From the NCBI RefSeq assembly GCF_012034205.1, contig NZ_JAATEM010000025.1, forward strand, positions 60,426-124,425: a DNA stretch of 64,000 bases, in the 5' to 3' direction. Origin of the DNA: Streptomyces composti (GTDB taxonomy: Bacteria; Actinomycetota; Actinomycetes; Streptomycetales; Streptomycetaceae). Shown piece after piece: positions 52,452 through 61,212 of the stretch. A model generated the notes under the pieces. That model was not told where the DNA came from. It was given only the letters and a program-made list of their open reading frames with translations, and did no database searches. A program made the position numbers and the translations under genes. Every line of letters begins with the position of its first letter. Positions within the stretch are counted from its first letter, which is position 1.

Positions 52452-54053
52452 GTGTCCGACATGGACGTGATGCCGCTGCTTCTGCTGGTCGCGGGCAGCG
52501 CCGCGGTCGCCGCGGCCGCCCGGCGCACCCCCGTTCCCGCGCCCCTGCTGCTCGTCGCCGCCGGGCTCGCGGTCAGCTACGTCCCCGGGGTGCCCGAGTA
52601 CACGATCGACCCGCATGTGGTGCTCCCGCTGATCCTTCCGCCGCTGCTGCACTCGGCGGCGACCGAGAGCTCCTACCTCGATCTGCGGGCCCAGCTGCGG
52701 CCGGTGGCACTGCTGTCGGTCGGCTATGTGCTGTTCGCGACCCTCGCCGTCGGCTGGGCCCTGTACCTGCTGGTGCCCGGGCTGCCGCTGACCGCGGCGC
52801 TGGTGTTCGGCGCGGTGGTGGCCCCGCCGGACGCCGTCGCGGCCTCCGCGGTGGCCCGCAGGGTGGGACTGCCGTCCCGGGTGACCACCATCCTGCAGGG
52901 CGAGTCCCTGCTGAACGACGCCACCGCGATCACCGCGTTCCGGGTGGCCGTCGCCGCGGCCGTCGGTGAGGGCATGACCTGGATGGGCGGGGTCGGCGAG
53001 TTCCTGCTCGCCGCCGTCGGCGGCCTGGCGGTCGGCCTGATCCTGATGGTGCCGCTGCACTGGCTGCGCACCCATGTCCGGGAGGCGCTGCTGCAGAACA
53101 CCCTCTCCCTGCTGATCCCGTTCGCCGCCTACGCGCTCGCCGAGCAGGTGCACGCCTCCGGAGTCATCGCCGTCGTGGTCGTCGCGCTTTATCTGGGGCA
53201 CCGCGCCTGGGAGGTCGACTTCGCCACCCGGCTGCAGGAGGAGGCCGTGTGGAGGATGGTCGCCTTCGTGCTGGAGTCGGCGGTCTTCGCGCTGATCGGA
53301 CTGCAGCTCCCCGTCGTCCTCGCCGGCCTCGGCGAGTACGAGGGGACCGAGGCCGCCTGGTACGCGCTGGCCGTCTTCGCGGTGGTCGTCGCCGTGCGGT
53401 TCCTCTGGGTCTACCCGGCGACCTGGCTGCCGCGGATGCTGTCGGCGCGGATCCGGGGGCGGGAGGGCCGGCCCGGCTGGAAGGCGCCGTTCGTCATCTC
53501 CTGGGCCGGGATGCGCGGAGTGGTGTCGCTCGCCATCGCCTTCTCCATCCCGCTCACCGCCGACGGCACCGGCTTCCCGCAGCGCAACCTGCTGCTGTTC
53601 CTGACCTTCACCACCGTCATCGGCACGCTGGTCGTCCAGGGGCTCACACTGCCGCTGCTGATCCGCCTGCTGAAGTTCCCGCCGCGCGACCCCCGGGCGG
53701 AGACCCTGACCGAGGCCAACGCCCAGGCCCAGGCCTCGCGGGCGGCGGAACGGCGCCTCGAAGAACTGCTGGCGGACGAGCGCAACGCCCTTCCGGGCCC
53801 GCTCGCCGACCGGCTGCACGCGGTTCTGGAGCACCGCCGCAACGCCGTCTGGGAACGGCTCGGGCGGACCAACCCCGTCACCGGGGAGTCCGTGGACGAC
53901 ACCTACCGGCGGCTGTCGCGGGAGATGATCGGCGCCGAGCGCGAGGTGTTCGTACGGCTGCGCGACGGCCGCTACATCGACGACGAGATGCTGCGCACCC
54001 TGCTGCGCCGGCTCGACCTCGAGGAGGCGGCGGCGTTCCGGGAGGCGACCTAG
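52452..54053 (+). CDS. Na+/H+ antiporter, CPA1/NhaP type
   Basis: A 533-residue secondary transporter with 12 or 13 helices. The family functional sites are AALVFGAVVAPPDAVAASAVARRVGLP near residue 115 (the PPDAVAA signature) and GESLLNDATAITAFR near 155 (the ND pair that carries ions). The C-terminal about 110 residues are soluble and charged, with coiled-coil character (ASRAAERRLEELLADERNA) and a regulatory role in the family. The GTG at 52452 is the start. Sodium or potassium efflux in exchange for protons is expected. Confidence 0.88.
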   Translation: MSDMDVMPLLLLVAGSAAVAAAARRTPVPAPLLLVAAGLAVSYVPGVPEYTIDPHVVLPLILPPLLHSAATESSYLDLRAQLRPVALLSVGYVLFATLAVGWALYLLVPGLPLTAALVFGAVVAPPDAVAASAVARRVGLPSRVTTILQGESLLNDATAITAFRVAVAAAVGEGMTWMGGVGEFLLAAVGGLAVGLILMVPLHWLRTHVREALLQNTLSLLIPFAAYALAEQVHASGVIAVVVVALYLGHRAWEVDFATRLQEEAVWRMVAFVLESAVFALIGLQLPVVLAGLGEYEGTEAAWYALAVFAVVVAVRFLWVYPATWLPRMLSARIRGREGRPGWKAPFVISWAGMRGVVSLAIAFSIPLTADGTGFPQRNLLLFLTFTTVIGTLVVQGLTLPLLIRLLKFPPRDPRAETLTEANAQAQASRAAERRLEELLADERNALPGPLADRLHAVLEHRRNAVWERLGRTNPVTGESVDDTYRRLSREMIGAEREVFVRLRDGRYIDDEMLRTLLRRLDLEEAAAFREAT

Positions 54054-54072
54054 GGTGGAAGGTCCCGGGCCG

Positions 54073-55098
54073 TCACCGGCCGGGGGCTTCGGGGAAGGGA
54101 CGCCCGGTGACGACGGCGGCCACCGTGCTGCCGCGCCGGAAGGCCCCCTCCTCCGCGAGAGCGACAAGGGCGTACAGCACCTTGGCGACATAGAGACGCT
54201 CGACCGGGACGCCGTGCCGCTGCTCGAAGTCCGCCGCGAACGCGTCGAGTTCCGGTGTGGTGCGGGCGTAGCCGCCGAAGTGGAAGCGGTCGTCCAGGCT
54301 CCAGTCGCCGGCCGGTCCGCCGAACGCGGCCGTCTGCAACGCCTCCACCTCGCGGTGCAGGAAGCCGCCCTTGAGGACGGGCACCCCCAGCGCCCGTGCG
54401 CCCGGCGCGAGTCCGGCGGCCATCCCGGCCAGCGTCCCGCCGGTCCCGCAGGCGACCGCGGCCACGTCGGCCACGCCCGTCAGCTCCTCGCCCAGCGCCC
54501 GGCAGCCGCGCACGGCCAGGGCGTTGCTGCCGCCCTCGGGCACCACGTAGGCGTCCTCTCCCGCGCCGGCGTCCCGCAGGACGGCCGCCAGCGTTCCCGG
54601 CTCGGTCTTGCGGCGGTAGACCGAGCGCTCGACGAAGTGCAGCCGCATGCCGTCCGCGGCGCAGCGGGCCAGGGAGTCGTTGAGCGGGCGGTCCCGCAGC
54701 TCGTGCCCCCGGACCACGCCGACGGTGCGCAGCCCGAGCAGGCGTCCGGCGGCGGCCGTGGCCCGCAGGTGGTTGGAGTACGCCCCGCCGAAGGTGACCA
54801 CGGTGCGGCCCCCGGCCGCCGCGAGGCCGGGCGCGAGCTTGCGCCACTTGTTGCCGATCAGCTCCGGGTGGATCAGATCGTCCCGCTTGAGCACGAGGCG
54901 CACTCCGTACCGCTCGAAGCGCTCGTCCACCACTTCCTGCACCGGCGAGGGCAGGCGCGGACGCAGCCCGGAGAGCCCGGAGAGTCCGGGGAGTCCGGGG
55001 AGTCCGGGGAGTCCGGCGAGGACGGGGGAGCCGGGGGAGCCGGGGGTCTCGGGGGAGCCGGAGGGCTCCGGGGCGTCGGGGGTGTCGGACCAGGTCAC
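54073..55098 (-). CDS. PLP-dependent D-cysteine desulfhydrase/ACC deaminase family enzyme
   Basis: A 341-residue fold-type II PLP enzyme. The catalytic lysine is in LIHPELIGNKWRKL near residue 73. GGAYSNHLRATAAAG near 100 binds the phosphate, and SNALAVRGCRALGEEL and ACGTGGTLAGMAAGL near 190-210 close the site. D-cysteine desulfhydrase and ACC deaminase cannot be separated by sequence alone here. The N-terminal about 45 residues are a Gly/Pro/Leu-Ser repeat (LPGLPGLPG) coded by 9-bp repeats, absent in relatives of usual length. The GTG at 55098 is the start. Confidence 0.83.
   Translation of the reverse strand: MTWSDTPDAPEPSGSPETPGSPGSPVLAGLPGLPGLPGLSGLSGLRPRLPSPVQEVVDERFERYGVRLVLKRDDLIHPELIGNKWRKLAPGLAAAGGRTVVTFGGAYSNHLRATAAAGRLLGLRTVGVVRGHELRDRPLNDSLARCAADGMRLHFVERSVYRRKTEPGTLAAVLRDAGAGEDAYVVPEGGSNALAVRGCRALGEELTGVADVAAVACGTGGTLAGMAAGLAPGARALGVPVLKGGFLHREVEALQTAAFGGPAGDWSLDDRFHFGGYARTTPELDAFAADFEQRHGVPVERLYVAKVLYALVALAEEGAFRRGSTVAAVVTGRPFPEAPGR
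54970..55017. repeat. 9-bp tandem repeats in the desulfhydrase N-terminus
   Basis: Five to six units of GAGTCCGGG-type (first two GAGAGCCCG variants) coding GLP/GLS triplets on the minus strand. Similar GGGGGAGCC repeats continue to about 55065. Confidence 0.75.
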
Positions 55099-55300
55099 GG
55101 TGCCATTGTCCCCGCCGGCGGTGCGGTGCGGGGTGGGGCCCGGCGGCGGAGGCGGGGCACGCGGCTCCGGGGCGACGGCGGGGTGGGGCACCGGCGCGGG
55201 ACCGTCGTGGCCCGCCGCTGACGGCCTCCGACCGCGCACCCGCTCCAGGCTTGGCCTGAAAGGATCGTCGTCCGGTCCGCCGCCGGGCGCGTTCCGGCTG

Positions 55301-55891
55301 CTACTTCAGCCGGTCGCGGATGCGGGTCCTCATCGAGGACATGGTGAAACCGCGCGGATCGACCTTGCCGGGCTGCCACTCCAGGTGGCCGATCACCGAC
55401 CGCTCGTTCCAGCCGTGGTGGCGGCAGACCGCCGCGGCGGCCTTCTCGATCGCCTCCAGCTGTGCGGCGGGCCAGGGGTCCTTGCCGTCGCCGAGGTTCT
55501 CGCACTCGAAGCCGTAGAAGTGCCGGTTGCCGTCGGTGTTCGCCTCGTTGTCCGGTGGCAGCGCCCGCTCCGCGATCACCGCCCGCAGCACGTCGTCGTC
55601 GCCGAGACCGGCATGGTTGGCCCGGCCGTAGCCGACGAGATGGACCCGGCCGTCCTTGGTGATGACCCCGTGGCACAGCGGACCCGGCAGGCCCTCGTAG
55701 CCGTTGCGGCAGATCTCCACCGTTCTGGCGCTGCCCTTGGTCACGGTGTGATGGATCATCACACCGTGCACCGGCCCCCAGGGGCCCTTGTGGTTGCGGT
55801 TGTGGGTACGCCAGTTGCCGACCTCGACGACTGTCAGACCCTCCGCCTTCAGAGCGCTGAGGAACGCGCTCGCGGACATGGGTGGGGCCAT
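55301..55891 (-). CDS. N-acetylmuramoyl-L-alanine amidase-like (Amidase_2/PGRP) protein
   Basis: A 196-residue Amidase_2 domain protein. Zinc-site residues are seen in VMIHHTVTKGSA near residue 45 (HH), NHAGLGDDD near 92, and the C-terminal VIGHLEWQPGKVDPRGF near 170 (GHxEWxxGKxDP). No signal peptide is visible, so it may act inside or be released by lysis like a phage endolysin; many streptomycetes have such cytoplasmic-looking copies. The ATG at 55891 follows AGGAGG by eight nt. Confidence 0.85.
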   Translation of the reverse strand: MAPPMSASAFLSALKAEGLTVVEVGNWRTHNRNHKGPWGPVHGVMIHHTVTKGSARTVEICRNGYEGLPGPLCHGVITKDGRVHLVGYGRANHAGLGDDDVLRAVIAERALPPDNEANTDGNRHFYGFECENLGDGKDPWPAAQLEAIEKAAAAVCRHHGWNERSVIGHLEWQPGKVDPRGFTMSSMRTRIRDRLK

Positions 55892-56203
55892 GACCGCCTC
55901 CTCACGTGCTGCGGACGGCCGCCCTGTGCGGCCGCCTCGTACCGGTGCTTGTACCGAAACGGAACGGCCGGAACCCATCGTTCGGAGCCTGTGCGAGCCG
56001 ATTCGGACAACTTCGCGGAGGGCCGGGCTCCGCCCGTGCCGGGCTGCGCGGAGCCGGGCGGCCCCCCGGATGCCCCGACTCTCGAAGATCCATTCCCGCT
56101 CTTTCGGGTAATGGTACGAGCACGTTACGTGAGGAAGGGTTGCTCTCGCAGATCGATGCCCGCCACGGATGGGCGTGGATCACAACTGGGAGGGCAATTC
56201 CAT
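55892..56203. other. Intergenic region upstream of the encapsulin gene
   Basis: 312 nt between the divergent amidase and encapsulin genes. It must carry both promoters. It contains no open frame that looks coding. GGGAGGG about nine nt before 56204 is the encapsulin ribosome binding site. Confidence 0.6.
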
Positions 56204-57610
56204 ATGTCGGTAGGCGAAGAGGTCCGCACGGAGCAGACCAGGCCCCAGCAGAGCCTTGGTACGGCGGCGGCGCGGAACCTGGCCACGACCACCAAGTCCG
56301 TTCCGCAGATGCAGGAGATCAGCTCGCGCTGGCTGCTGCGCATGCTGCCGTGGGTGGACGTCAAGGGCGGAACGTACCGGGTGAACCGGCGGCTGACCTA
56401 CGCCGTCGGCGACGGCCGGATGACGTTCGTGAAGACCGGCGACCGCGTCGAGATCATCCCCGCGGAGCTGAGCGAACTCCCGGCTCTGCGGGACTACGAG
56501 GACGAGGAGGTGCTCGCCGAACTCGCCGCCCGCTGCCGGCAGCGGGAGATCGAGGCCGGCCAGGTGATCGCCTCCTTCGGCAGTCCCACCGACGAGGTGT
56601 ACCTGCTGGCGCACGGCAGGGTGGAGAAGATCGGCACCGGCCCCTACGGCGACGACGAGTCCCTCGGAGTCCTCGCCGACGGCGCCTACTTCGGCGATGC
56701 GGCGCTGCTCGACGAGGACGCCATCTGGGAGTACACGGCCCGCACGCTCACCGCCTGCACCGTGCTGGTGCTGCCCCGCGAGGCCGTCCAGCAGGTCGCC
56801 GAGCGCTCCGAGACCCTGCGCGAACACCTCAGCCGCAACCGCTCCGTCCCTGCCCAGGGCACCAACAAGTACGGCGAGAAGGAGATCGACCTCGCGGCCG
56901 GCCACAGCGGAGAGCCGGACATCCCCCACACCTTCGTGGACTACGAGCCCCGGCCCCGCGAGTACGAACTCAGCGTCGCCCAGACCGTGCTGCGCATCCA
57001 CACCCGCGTGGCCGACCTCTACAACCAGCCGATGAACCAGACGGAGCAGCAGATCCGGCTCACCGTCGAGGCGCTGAAGGAGCGTCAGGAGCACGAGCTG
57101 ATCAACAACCGGGACTTCGGTCTGCTCCACAACTGCGAGTACGACCAGCGGATCCAGCCGCACGACGGCGTGCCCGGCCCCGACGACATGGACGAACTCC
57201 TCAGCAGGCGCCGCGGGACCCGGATGTTCCTGGCCCACCCGCGTGCCATCGCCGCGTTCGGGCGCGAGCTCAACAAGCGGGGGCTGGTGCCGGAGACCGT
57301 CGACATCGGCGGCAACCGCATCCCCACCTGGCGCGGGGTGCCGGTCTTCCCGTGCAACAAGATCCCGGTGACCGAGGCCCGCACCACCTCCATCATCGCG
57401 CTGCGCACCGGCGAGGAGGACCAGGGCGTCATCGGCCTGCGGGCCTCCGGCATCCCCGACGAGATCGAGCCGAGCCTGTCCGTCAGGTTCATGGGCATCA
57501 ACGAACAGGCCATCATCAAATACCTGGTCACGACCTACTTCTCGGCAGCGGTGCTGGTACCGGACGCACTGGGCGTCCTGGAGAACGTCGAGATCGGCCG
57601 CTGGCGGTGA
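56204..57610 (+). CDS. Family 2B encapsulin shell protein with cyclic-nucleotide-binding-like insert
   Basis: A 468-residue protein. Residues 1-80 carry an N-terminal arm (TTTKSVPQMQEISSRWLLRMLPWVDVKGGTYRVNRR). Residues about 85-210 are a cNMP-binding-like domain (REIEAGQVIASFGSPTDEVYLLAHGRVEKIG; LADGAYFGDAALLDED). The rest is a HK97-type shell domain (HTFVDYEPRPREYELSVAQTVLRIHTRVADLYN; PTWRGVPVFPCNKIPV; VLENVEIGRW). This layout defines family 2B encapsulins, which self-assemble into icosahedral nanocompartments. The next gene, a polyprenyl synthase, is a described cargo class. The cNMP domain may gate or sense. Confidence 0.92.
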   Translation: MSVGEEVRTEQTRPQQSLGTAAARNLATTTKSVPQMQEISSRWLLRMLPWVDVKGGTYRVNRRLTYAVGDGRMTFVKTGDRVEIIPAELSELPALRDYEDEEVLAELAARCRQREIEAGQVIASFGSPTDEVYLLAHGRVEKIGTGPYGDDESLGVLADGAYFGDAALLDEDAIWEYTARTLTACTVLVLPREAVQQVAERSETLREHLSRNRSVPAQGTNKYGEKEIDLAAGHSGEPDIPHTFVDYEPRPREYELSVAQTVLRIHTRVADLYNQPMNQTEQQIRLTVEALKERQEHELINNRDFGLLHNCEYDQRIQPHDGVPGPDDMDELLSRRRGTRMFLAHPRAIAAFGRELNKRGLVPETVDIGGNRIPTWRGVPVFPCNKIPVTEARTTSIIALRTGEEDQGVIGLRASGIPDEIEPSLSVRFMGINEQAIIKYLVTTYFSAAVLVPDALGVLENVEIGRWR

Positions 57611-57743
57611 CGATCCAGCCACGCCCCGGCCGGCCCGCCGTGTCCCCGCCCGCCCGGACGGGTACACCCTCCAGGTACGCGCGCTACGGCGGTGCAGGCG
57701 CCACCCGCCGCTCATCCTCCGGGACGGTCGCAGGGGTGAGTCC

Positions 57744-58862
57744 ATGACGGAGCTCGGGACACGGTCCACGGCAGGGCGTTCACCCCGGGGAGCACCGGGG
57801 GCGGTACGGCGTCCCGCCGAGAAGCACGAGGCGACGACGCTGCTGGAGCTGGCGCGGGCCGAGGTCGACCCGGTGCTGCGGGCCGCGATCGGCTCGCTGC
57901 CCGGCCCGATGCGCCGGATCGCGCGCTACCACTTCGGCTGGGAGCACGCGGACGGCACCCCGGCCGCCGGCAGCTCCGGCAAGGCGATCCGGCCGGCCCT
58001 GGTGCTGGCCGCGGCCTCCGCCCTCGGCGGACCCGGAGCGCGTGCGGCGGCCTTGCCGGCCGCCGCCGCGGTGGAACTCGTCCACAACTTCACGTTGCTG
58101 CACGACGACGTGATGGACCGGGACACCACCCGCCGCCACCGGCCCACCGCCTGGACGGTGTTCGGTGACGCGGACGCCATCCTCGCCGGGGACGCCCTCC
58201 AGGCGCTGGCGCTGCGGCTGCTCGCCGGGGACGGGCACCGGGCCGCCCCGCTCGCCGCGACCCGGCTCGCCGACTGCGTGATCGAGCTGTGCGCGGGCCA
58301 GCACGCGGACACCGCCATGGAACGGCGCGCCCCGCAGGAGGTGACCCTCGACGAGACGCTGGCCATGGCCGAGGCCAAGACCGGCGCGCTCCTCGGCTGC
58401 GCCTGCGCCCTGGGCGCGCTGTACGCCGGAGCCTCGGACGCCGAGGTACGGGCGCTGGACGTCTTCGGACGCCAGGCCGGGCTGGCCTTCCAGCTGATCG
58501 ACGACGTGATCGGCATATGGGGGGACCCCCTCCGCACCGGCAAGCCGGCCGGCGCGGACCTGGCCGCCCGCAAGAAGTCCCTGCCGGTGGTCGCCGCGCT
58601 CACCTCGGGCACCCCGGCGGCCGCCGAACTCGCCGCGCTCTACGCGGCCCCGCACGCGACGGAGGACCCGGAACGCGCCGACGCGGCCCTGGAGCGCATC
58701 ACCGCGGCCGTGGAACGGGCCGGCGGCCGTGACTGGGCGCAGGCCCAGGCGGCCGACCGGATGGCCCGGGCGATGCAGGAACTGGCGCGCGCGGTACCCG
58801 ACCCGGAGGGCGCCGGAGGGCTGCTGTCGCTGGCCGAGTTCGTCACCCGGCGCACCACCTGA
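57744..58862 (+). CDS. Polyprenyl synthase family protein, likely encapsulin cargo
   Basis: A 372-residue trans-prenyltransferase. The first aspartate-rich motif is NFTLLHDDVMDRDTTRR near residue 125 (DDxxD intact). The second reads FQLIDDVIGIWGD near 255, with G in place of the last D of DDxxD, as in some bacterial GGPP-type enzymes. GSSGKAIRPAL near 78 is the pyrophosphate loop. The N-terminal 35 residues are disordered and basic, suiting the cargo-loading segments of family 2 encapsulin systems. It begins 133 nt after the shell gene. Chain length and product are unknown. Confidence 0.9.
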   Translation: MTELGTRSTAGRSPRGAPGAVRRPAEKHEATTLLELARAEVDPVLRAAIGSLPGPMRRIARYHFGWEHADGTPAAGSSGKAIRPALVLAAASALGGPGARAAALPAAAAVELVHNFTLLHDDVMDRDTTRRHRPTAWTVFGDADAILAGDALQALALRLLAGDGHRAAPLAATRLADCVIELCAGQHADTAMERRAPQEVTLDETLAMAEAKTGALLGCACALGALYAGASDAEVRALDVFGRQAGLAFQLIDDVIGIWGDPLRTGKPAGADLAARKKSLPVVAALTSGTPAAAELAALYAAPHATEDPERADAALERITAAVERAGGRDWAQAQAADRMARAMQELARAVPDPEGAGGLLSLAEFVTRRTT

Positions 58863-58878
58863 AGGCCCCGGAGCCGCC

Positions 58879-58908
58879 GGGCCGTGCGGACCCTGACCCG
58901 CACGGCCC
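58879..58908 (+). terminator. Terminator of the encapsulin operon
   Basis: A perfect 11-bp stem GGGCCGTGCGG (58879-58889) and CCGCACGGCCC (58898-58908), 8-nt loop, 16 nt after the prenyl synthase stop. It supports a two-gene operon. Confidence 0.65.
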
Positions 58909-59042
58909 CGGTGCTCCGGACCCGGCGGCGGGTCCCGCACTTCCCCACGGTGTGCGGGGCCCGCCCGCTGCGTCTCCCGCCCCGCCGTCACCCGTAGGCT
59001 CAACCCCCGTACATGACAAGGTGGTTGAGAGGAGAGACGGAC

Positions 59043-59651
59043 ATGGGCGTGGCGATCCGTACGGCCGGTGAGGGCGACCGGGAGCTGGTGGTCCGGCTGC
59101 TGGACGAGGCGTTCCAGAGCGATCCGGTGAGCAGCTGGGTGTTCCCCGGCGAGGAGTACCGGCGGCGCACGCATCACCGTCTGATGGCGGCGTTCACCGA
59201 CATCGTGATGGACGGCGGACGCATCGACATCACCGAGGACGGCTCGGCCTGCGCGCTGTGGATGCCGATGCCGGCCGAGGAGCACGGCTCCGGCGAGGAG
59301 GACGACGGCCCCGCGCAGGTACGGCAGGCGGTCGACCCGGACAACGAGCGGGTGGAGCAGATCGGCAGGCTGACCGCGGCGGTCCACCCCTCCGGGCGGG
59401 CCCACGAGTACCTGTGGATGATCGGCGTGGCCCCGCACCGGCAGGGGGAGGGACTCGGTACCGCCCTGATCACCTCGGTGCTCGACCGCTGCGACCGGGA
59501 GGGGCTCCCCGCGTACCTGGAGGCGAGCAGCGAACGCAGCCGCCGCCTCTACGAACGCCTCGGCTTCGCCCTCACCGGGGAACCCCTCCGCCTCCCCGAC
59601 GGCCCCTGCATGTGGCCCATGTGGCGCGAACCGCGCGCCCGCCTGCGGTGA
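59043..59651 (+). CDS. GNAT-family N-acetyltransferase
   Basis: A 202-residue acetyltransferase. Motif A is EYLWMIGVAPHRQGEGLGTALITSVLDRC near residue 125 (RQGEGLG loop), and motif B ASSERSRRLYERLGFALTGE near 163. The first half has a bulky hydrophobic pocket typical of the family. The substrate is unknown. The ATG at 59043 has GAGGAG upstream; a start ten codons earlier is less likely. It is separated from the encapsulin operon by a terminator. Confidence 0.85.
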   Translation: MGVAIRTAGEGDRELVVRLLDEAFQSDPVSSWVFPGEEYRRRTHHRLMAAFTDIVMDGGRIDITEDGSACALWMPMPAEEHGSGEEDDGPAQVRQAVDPDNERVEQIGRLTAAVHPSGRAHEYLWMIGVAPHRQGEGLGTALITSVLDRCDREGLPAYLEASSERSRRLYERLGFALTGEPLRLPDGPCMWPMWREPRARLR

Positions 59652-59713
59652 CCGCGATGCGTGTGTGCCCGGCGCGGCAGCCGCCCGCGACGATCCGATA
59701 ATCCCTTGCAACC

Positions 59714-59735
59714 ACTACAACCGGAGTACTACAAC
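59714..59735. promoter_or_regulatory. Direct repeat ACTACAAC upstream of the reductase-like gene
   Basis: ACTACAAC at 59714-59721 and 59728-59735, with 14-bp periodicity, about 78 bp before the start at 59813. A binding site for an activator or repressor is plausible; TTGCAA just before (59706-59711) could be part of a -35. Confidence 0.45.
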
Positions 59736-59812
59736 TGAAGTCGTCAACGCGGCGCACCCCGGGCGGCCCGGCCGGGGCACGCGGTCAGGGCACACGCAGC
59801 CAGGAGGCCATC

Positions 59813-60397
59813 GTGCGAAAGCTCACCTACTTCATCGCCTGCACCATCGACGGCTTCATCGGCGACCCCGGCGGCGACGCCTCGGCCATGATGCGGTACG
59901 CCGACGAGGAGTTCTTCGAGTACCTGAAGACGGAGTACCCGGAGACGCTGCCCACCCACGGGCGGCGGGCGCTGGGCCTGGACGACCTGCCCAACAAGCG
60001 GTTCGACACGGTCGTCCAGGGCCGCGCCAGCTACGACCTCGCCCTGAAGGAGGGCATCACCAGCCCCTACGCCCATCTGCGGCAGTTCGTCGCCTCCCGC
60101 ACCCTCACCGAGTCACCCGACCCGAACGTCGAGATCGTCTCCGACGACCTGGTCGGCCGGGTCCGCGAGCTGAAGGCCGAGGACAGCCCGTACGACATCT
60201 ACCTCTGCGGCGGCTCCCGCGTCGCCGGCCAACTGGCCGGGGAGATCGACGAGATGGTCATCAAGACCTACCCCATCGTGCTGGGCACCGGCATGCCCAT
60301 GTTCACCGCCGAGTTCCCCGTGCTGGAGTTCGCCCTGGACTCCACGCGCACCTTCGAGAACGGCGCCGTGGTGCGCACCTACGCCAGGAAGCGCTGA
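59813..60397 (+). CDS. Dihydrofolate reductase/RibD C-terminal family reductase
   Basis: A 194-residue protein with a DHFR-like fold as in the RibD C-terminal domain (MRKLTYFIACTIDGFIGDPGGDASAMM; FDTVVQGRASYDLALKEG; DIYLCGGSRVAGQLAGEIDEMVIKTYPIVLGTG). These bind NADPH and reduce an unknown substrate; true folate use is unlikely. The GTG at 59813 follows AGGAGG by five nt. It is a stand-alone gene of a widespread actinobacterial type. Confidence 0.85.
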   Translation: MRKLTYFIACTIDGFIGDPGGDASAMMRYADEEFFEYLKTEYPETLPTHGRRALGLDDLPNKRFDTVVQGRASYDLALKEGITSPYAHLRQFVASRTLTESPDPNVEIVSDDLVGRVRELKAEDSPYDIYLCGGSRVAGQLAGEIDEMVIKTYPIVLGTGMPMFTAEFPVLEFALDSTRTFENGAVVRTYARKR

Positions 60398-60424
60398 ACC
60401 CCGCCCCGCTCTACGCTGGAGGAC

Positions 60425-60631
60425 ATGACCGGCGAACGGCCCGTCTGTCCCACCTGCGGACAGCCACTGGAACTGGTCGCCCACCGCCACAAGACGCTGG
60501 GCGCCTGGGTCCCCGTCTGGAAACCGGGCCCCTGCCGGAACCCCGACTGCGGCACGTCCGAGGACCGGCCGCAGACCCGGCACCCCGGGCGGGAACCGCA
60601 GACCTCCGATGCCCGCCCGGCCGGGCAGTAG
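60425..60631 (+). CDS. Small zinc-ribbon-like protein (68 aa)
   Basis: A short protein with two cysteine pairs: PVCPTCGQPLEL at residues 7-14 and PCRNPDCGTSEDR at about 37-44, fitting a zinc ribbon. RBS GGAGG lies four nt before the ATG, and GC3 is high. The tail is polar and disordered. It lies between the reductase gene and the EACC1 gene, 27 nt after the former; membership of the EACC1 unit is possible but unproved. Confidence 0.65.
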   Translation: MTGERPVCPTCGQPLELVAHRHKTLGAWVPVWKPGPCRNPDCGTSEDRPQTRHPGREPQTSDARPAGQ

Positions 60632-60803
60632 CCCCTCCGGGCACTTCCGTCTCCCCCGTGGGGCACGGCCACCGTCCGGTGCATTGCGGCGGAATCGCTG
60701 CGGTGCGCCGGTTCGCGGTGGGATCATCGTCCCCCCAGGTGGCGGCCCCGCATCGGCTTCCTCCTGGGTGCGGCCGTGGCTCGGTGACGAAGAGGGGGAA
60801 GCA

Positions 60804-61202
60804 GTGGTCGATGGCGTCGACGTCCGCATCGCGGTCGACGGGGACCAGGCCGCCATGCAGTCGTTGTGGGACTGGCTGCGCCAGGAACCCACCCTGCGTG
60901 GGCGCGTCCGGTACTCCACCCCGGCCGCACTGCCCGGCCGGATGGGCTCGGTCGGCGAACTCGTCGTCGAAGGACTGGTCAGCGGCGTCATCAGTGCCGT
61001 CACCGGTGCGCTGGGACAGGCGCTGACCCTCTGGCTCACCCAGCGCCGCACCACGAACCGGCCCCCCACCACGGTCACGGTCACCACGACCGACGGCCGG
61101 GAGGTGACCATCACGACCGCGGAGGCGGAGGAGTCGGAACGACTGCTGCGTCTGGCGCTGGAAGGCCGGCCGGAGCCGCCCGCCCCCGCGACCGGCGACT
61201 AG
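60804..61202 (+). CDS. EACC1 (effector-associated constant component 1) protein
   Basis: A 132-residue protein. The N-terminal stretch VDVRIAVDGDQAAMQSLWDWLRQEPTLRGRV and on, with a following GLVSGVISAVTGALGQALTLWL hydrophobic helix and the C-terminal TVTVTTTDGREVTITTAEAEE, matches the EACC1 family. This family is encoded beside caspase-, trypsin- or other effector genes in predicted actinobacterial conflict systems. The GTG at 60804 follows AGAGGGGGA. It lies 10 nt before the caspase-like gene, the expected effector. The hydrophobic helix may place it at the membrane with its partner. Confidence 0.85.
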   Translation: MVDGVDVRIAVDGDQAAMQSLWDWLRQEPTLRGRVRYSTPAALPGRMGSVGELVVEGLVSGVISAVTGALGQALTLWLTQRRTTNRPPTTVTVTTTDGREVTITTAEAEESERLLRLALEGRPEPPAPATGD

Positions 61203-61212
61203 GGCGGGTGCG

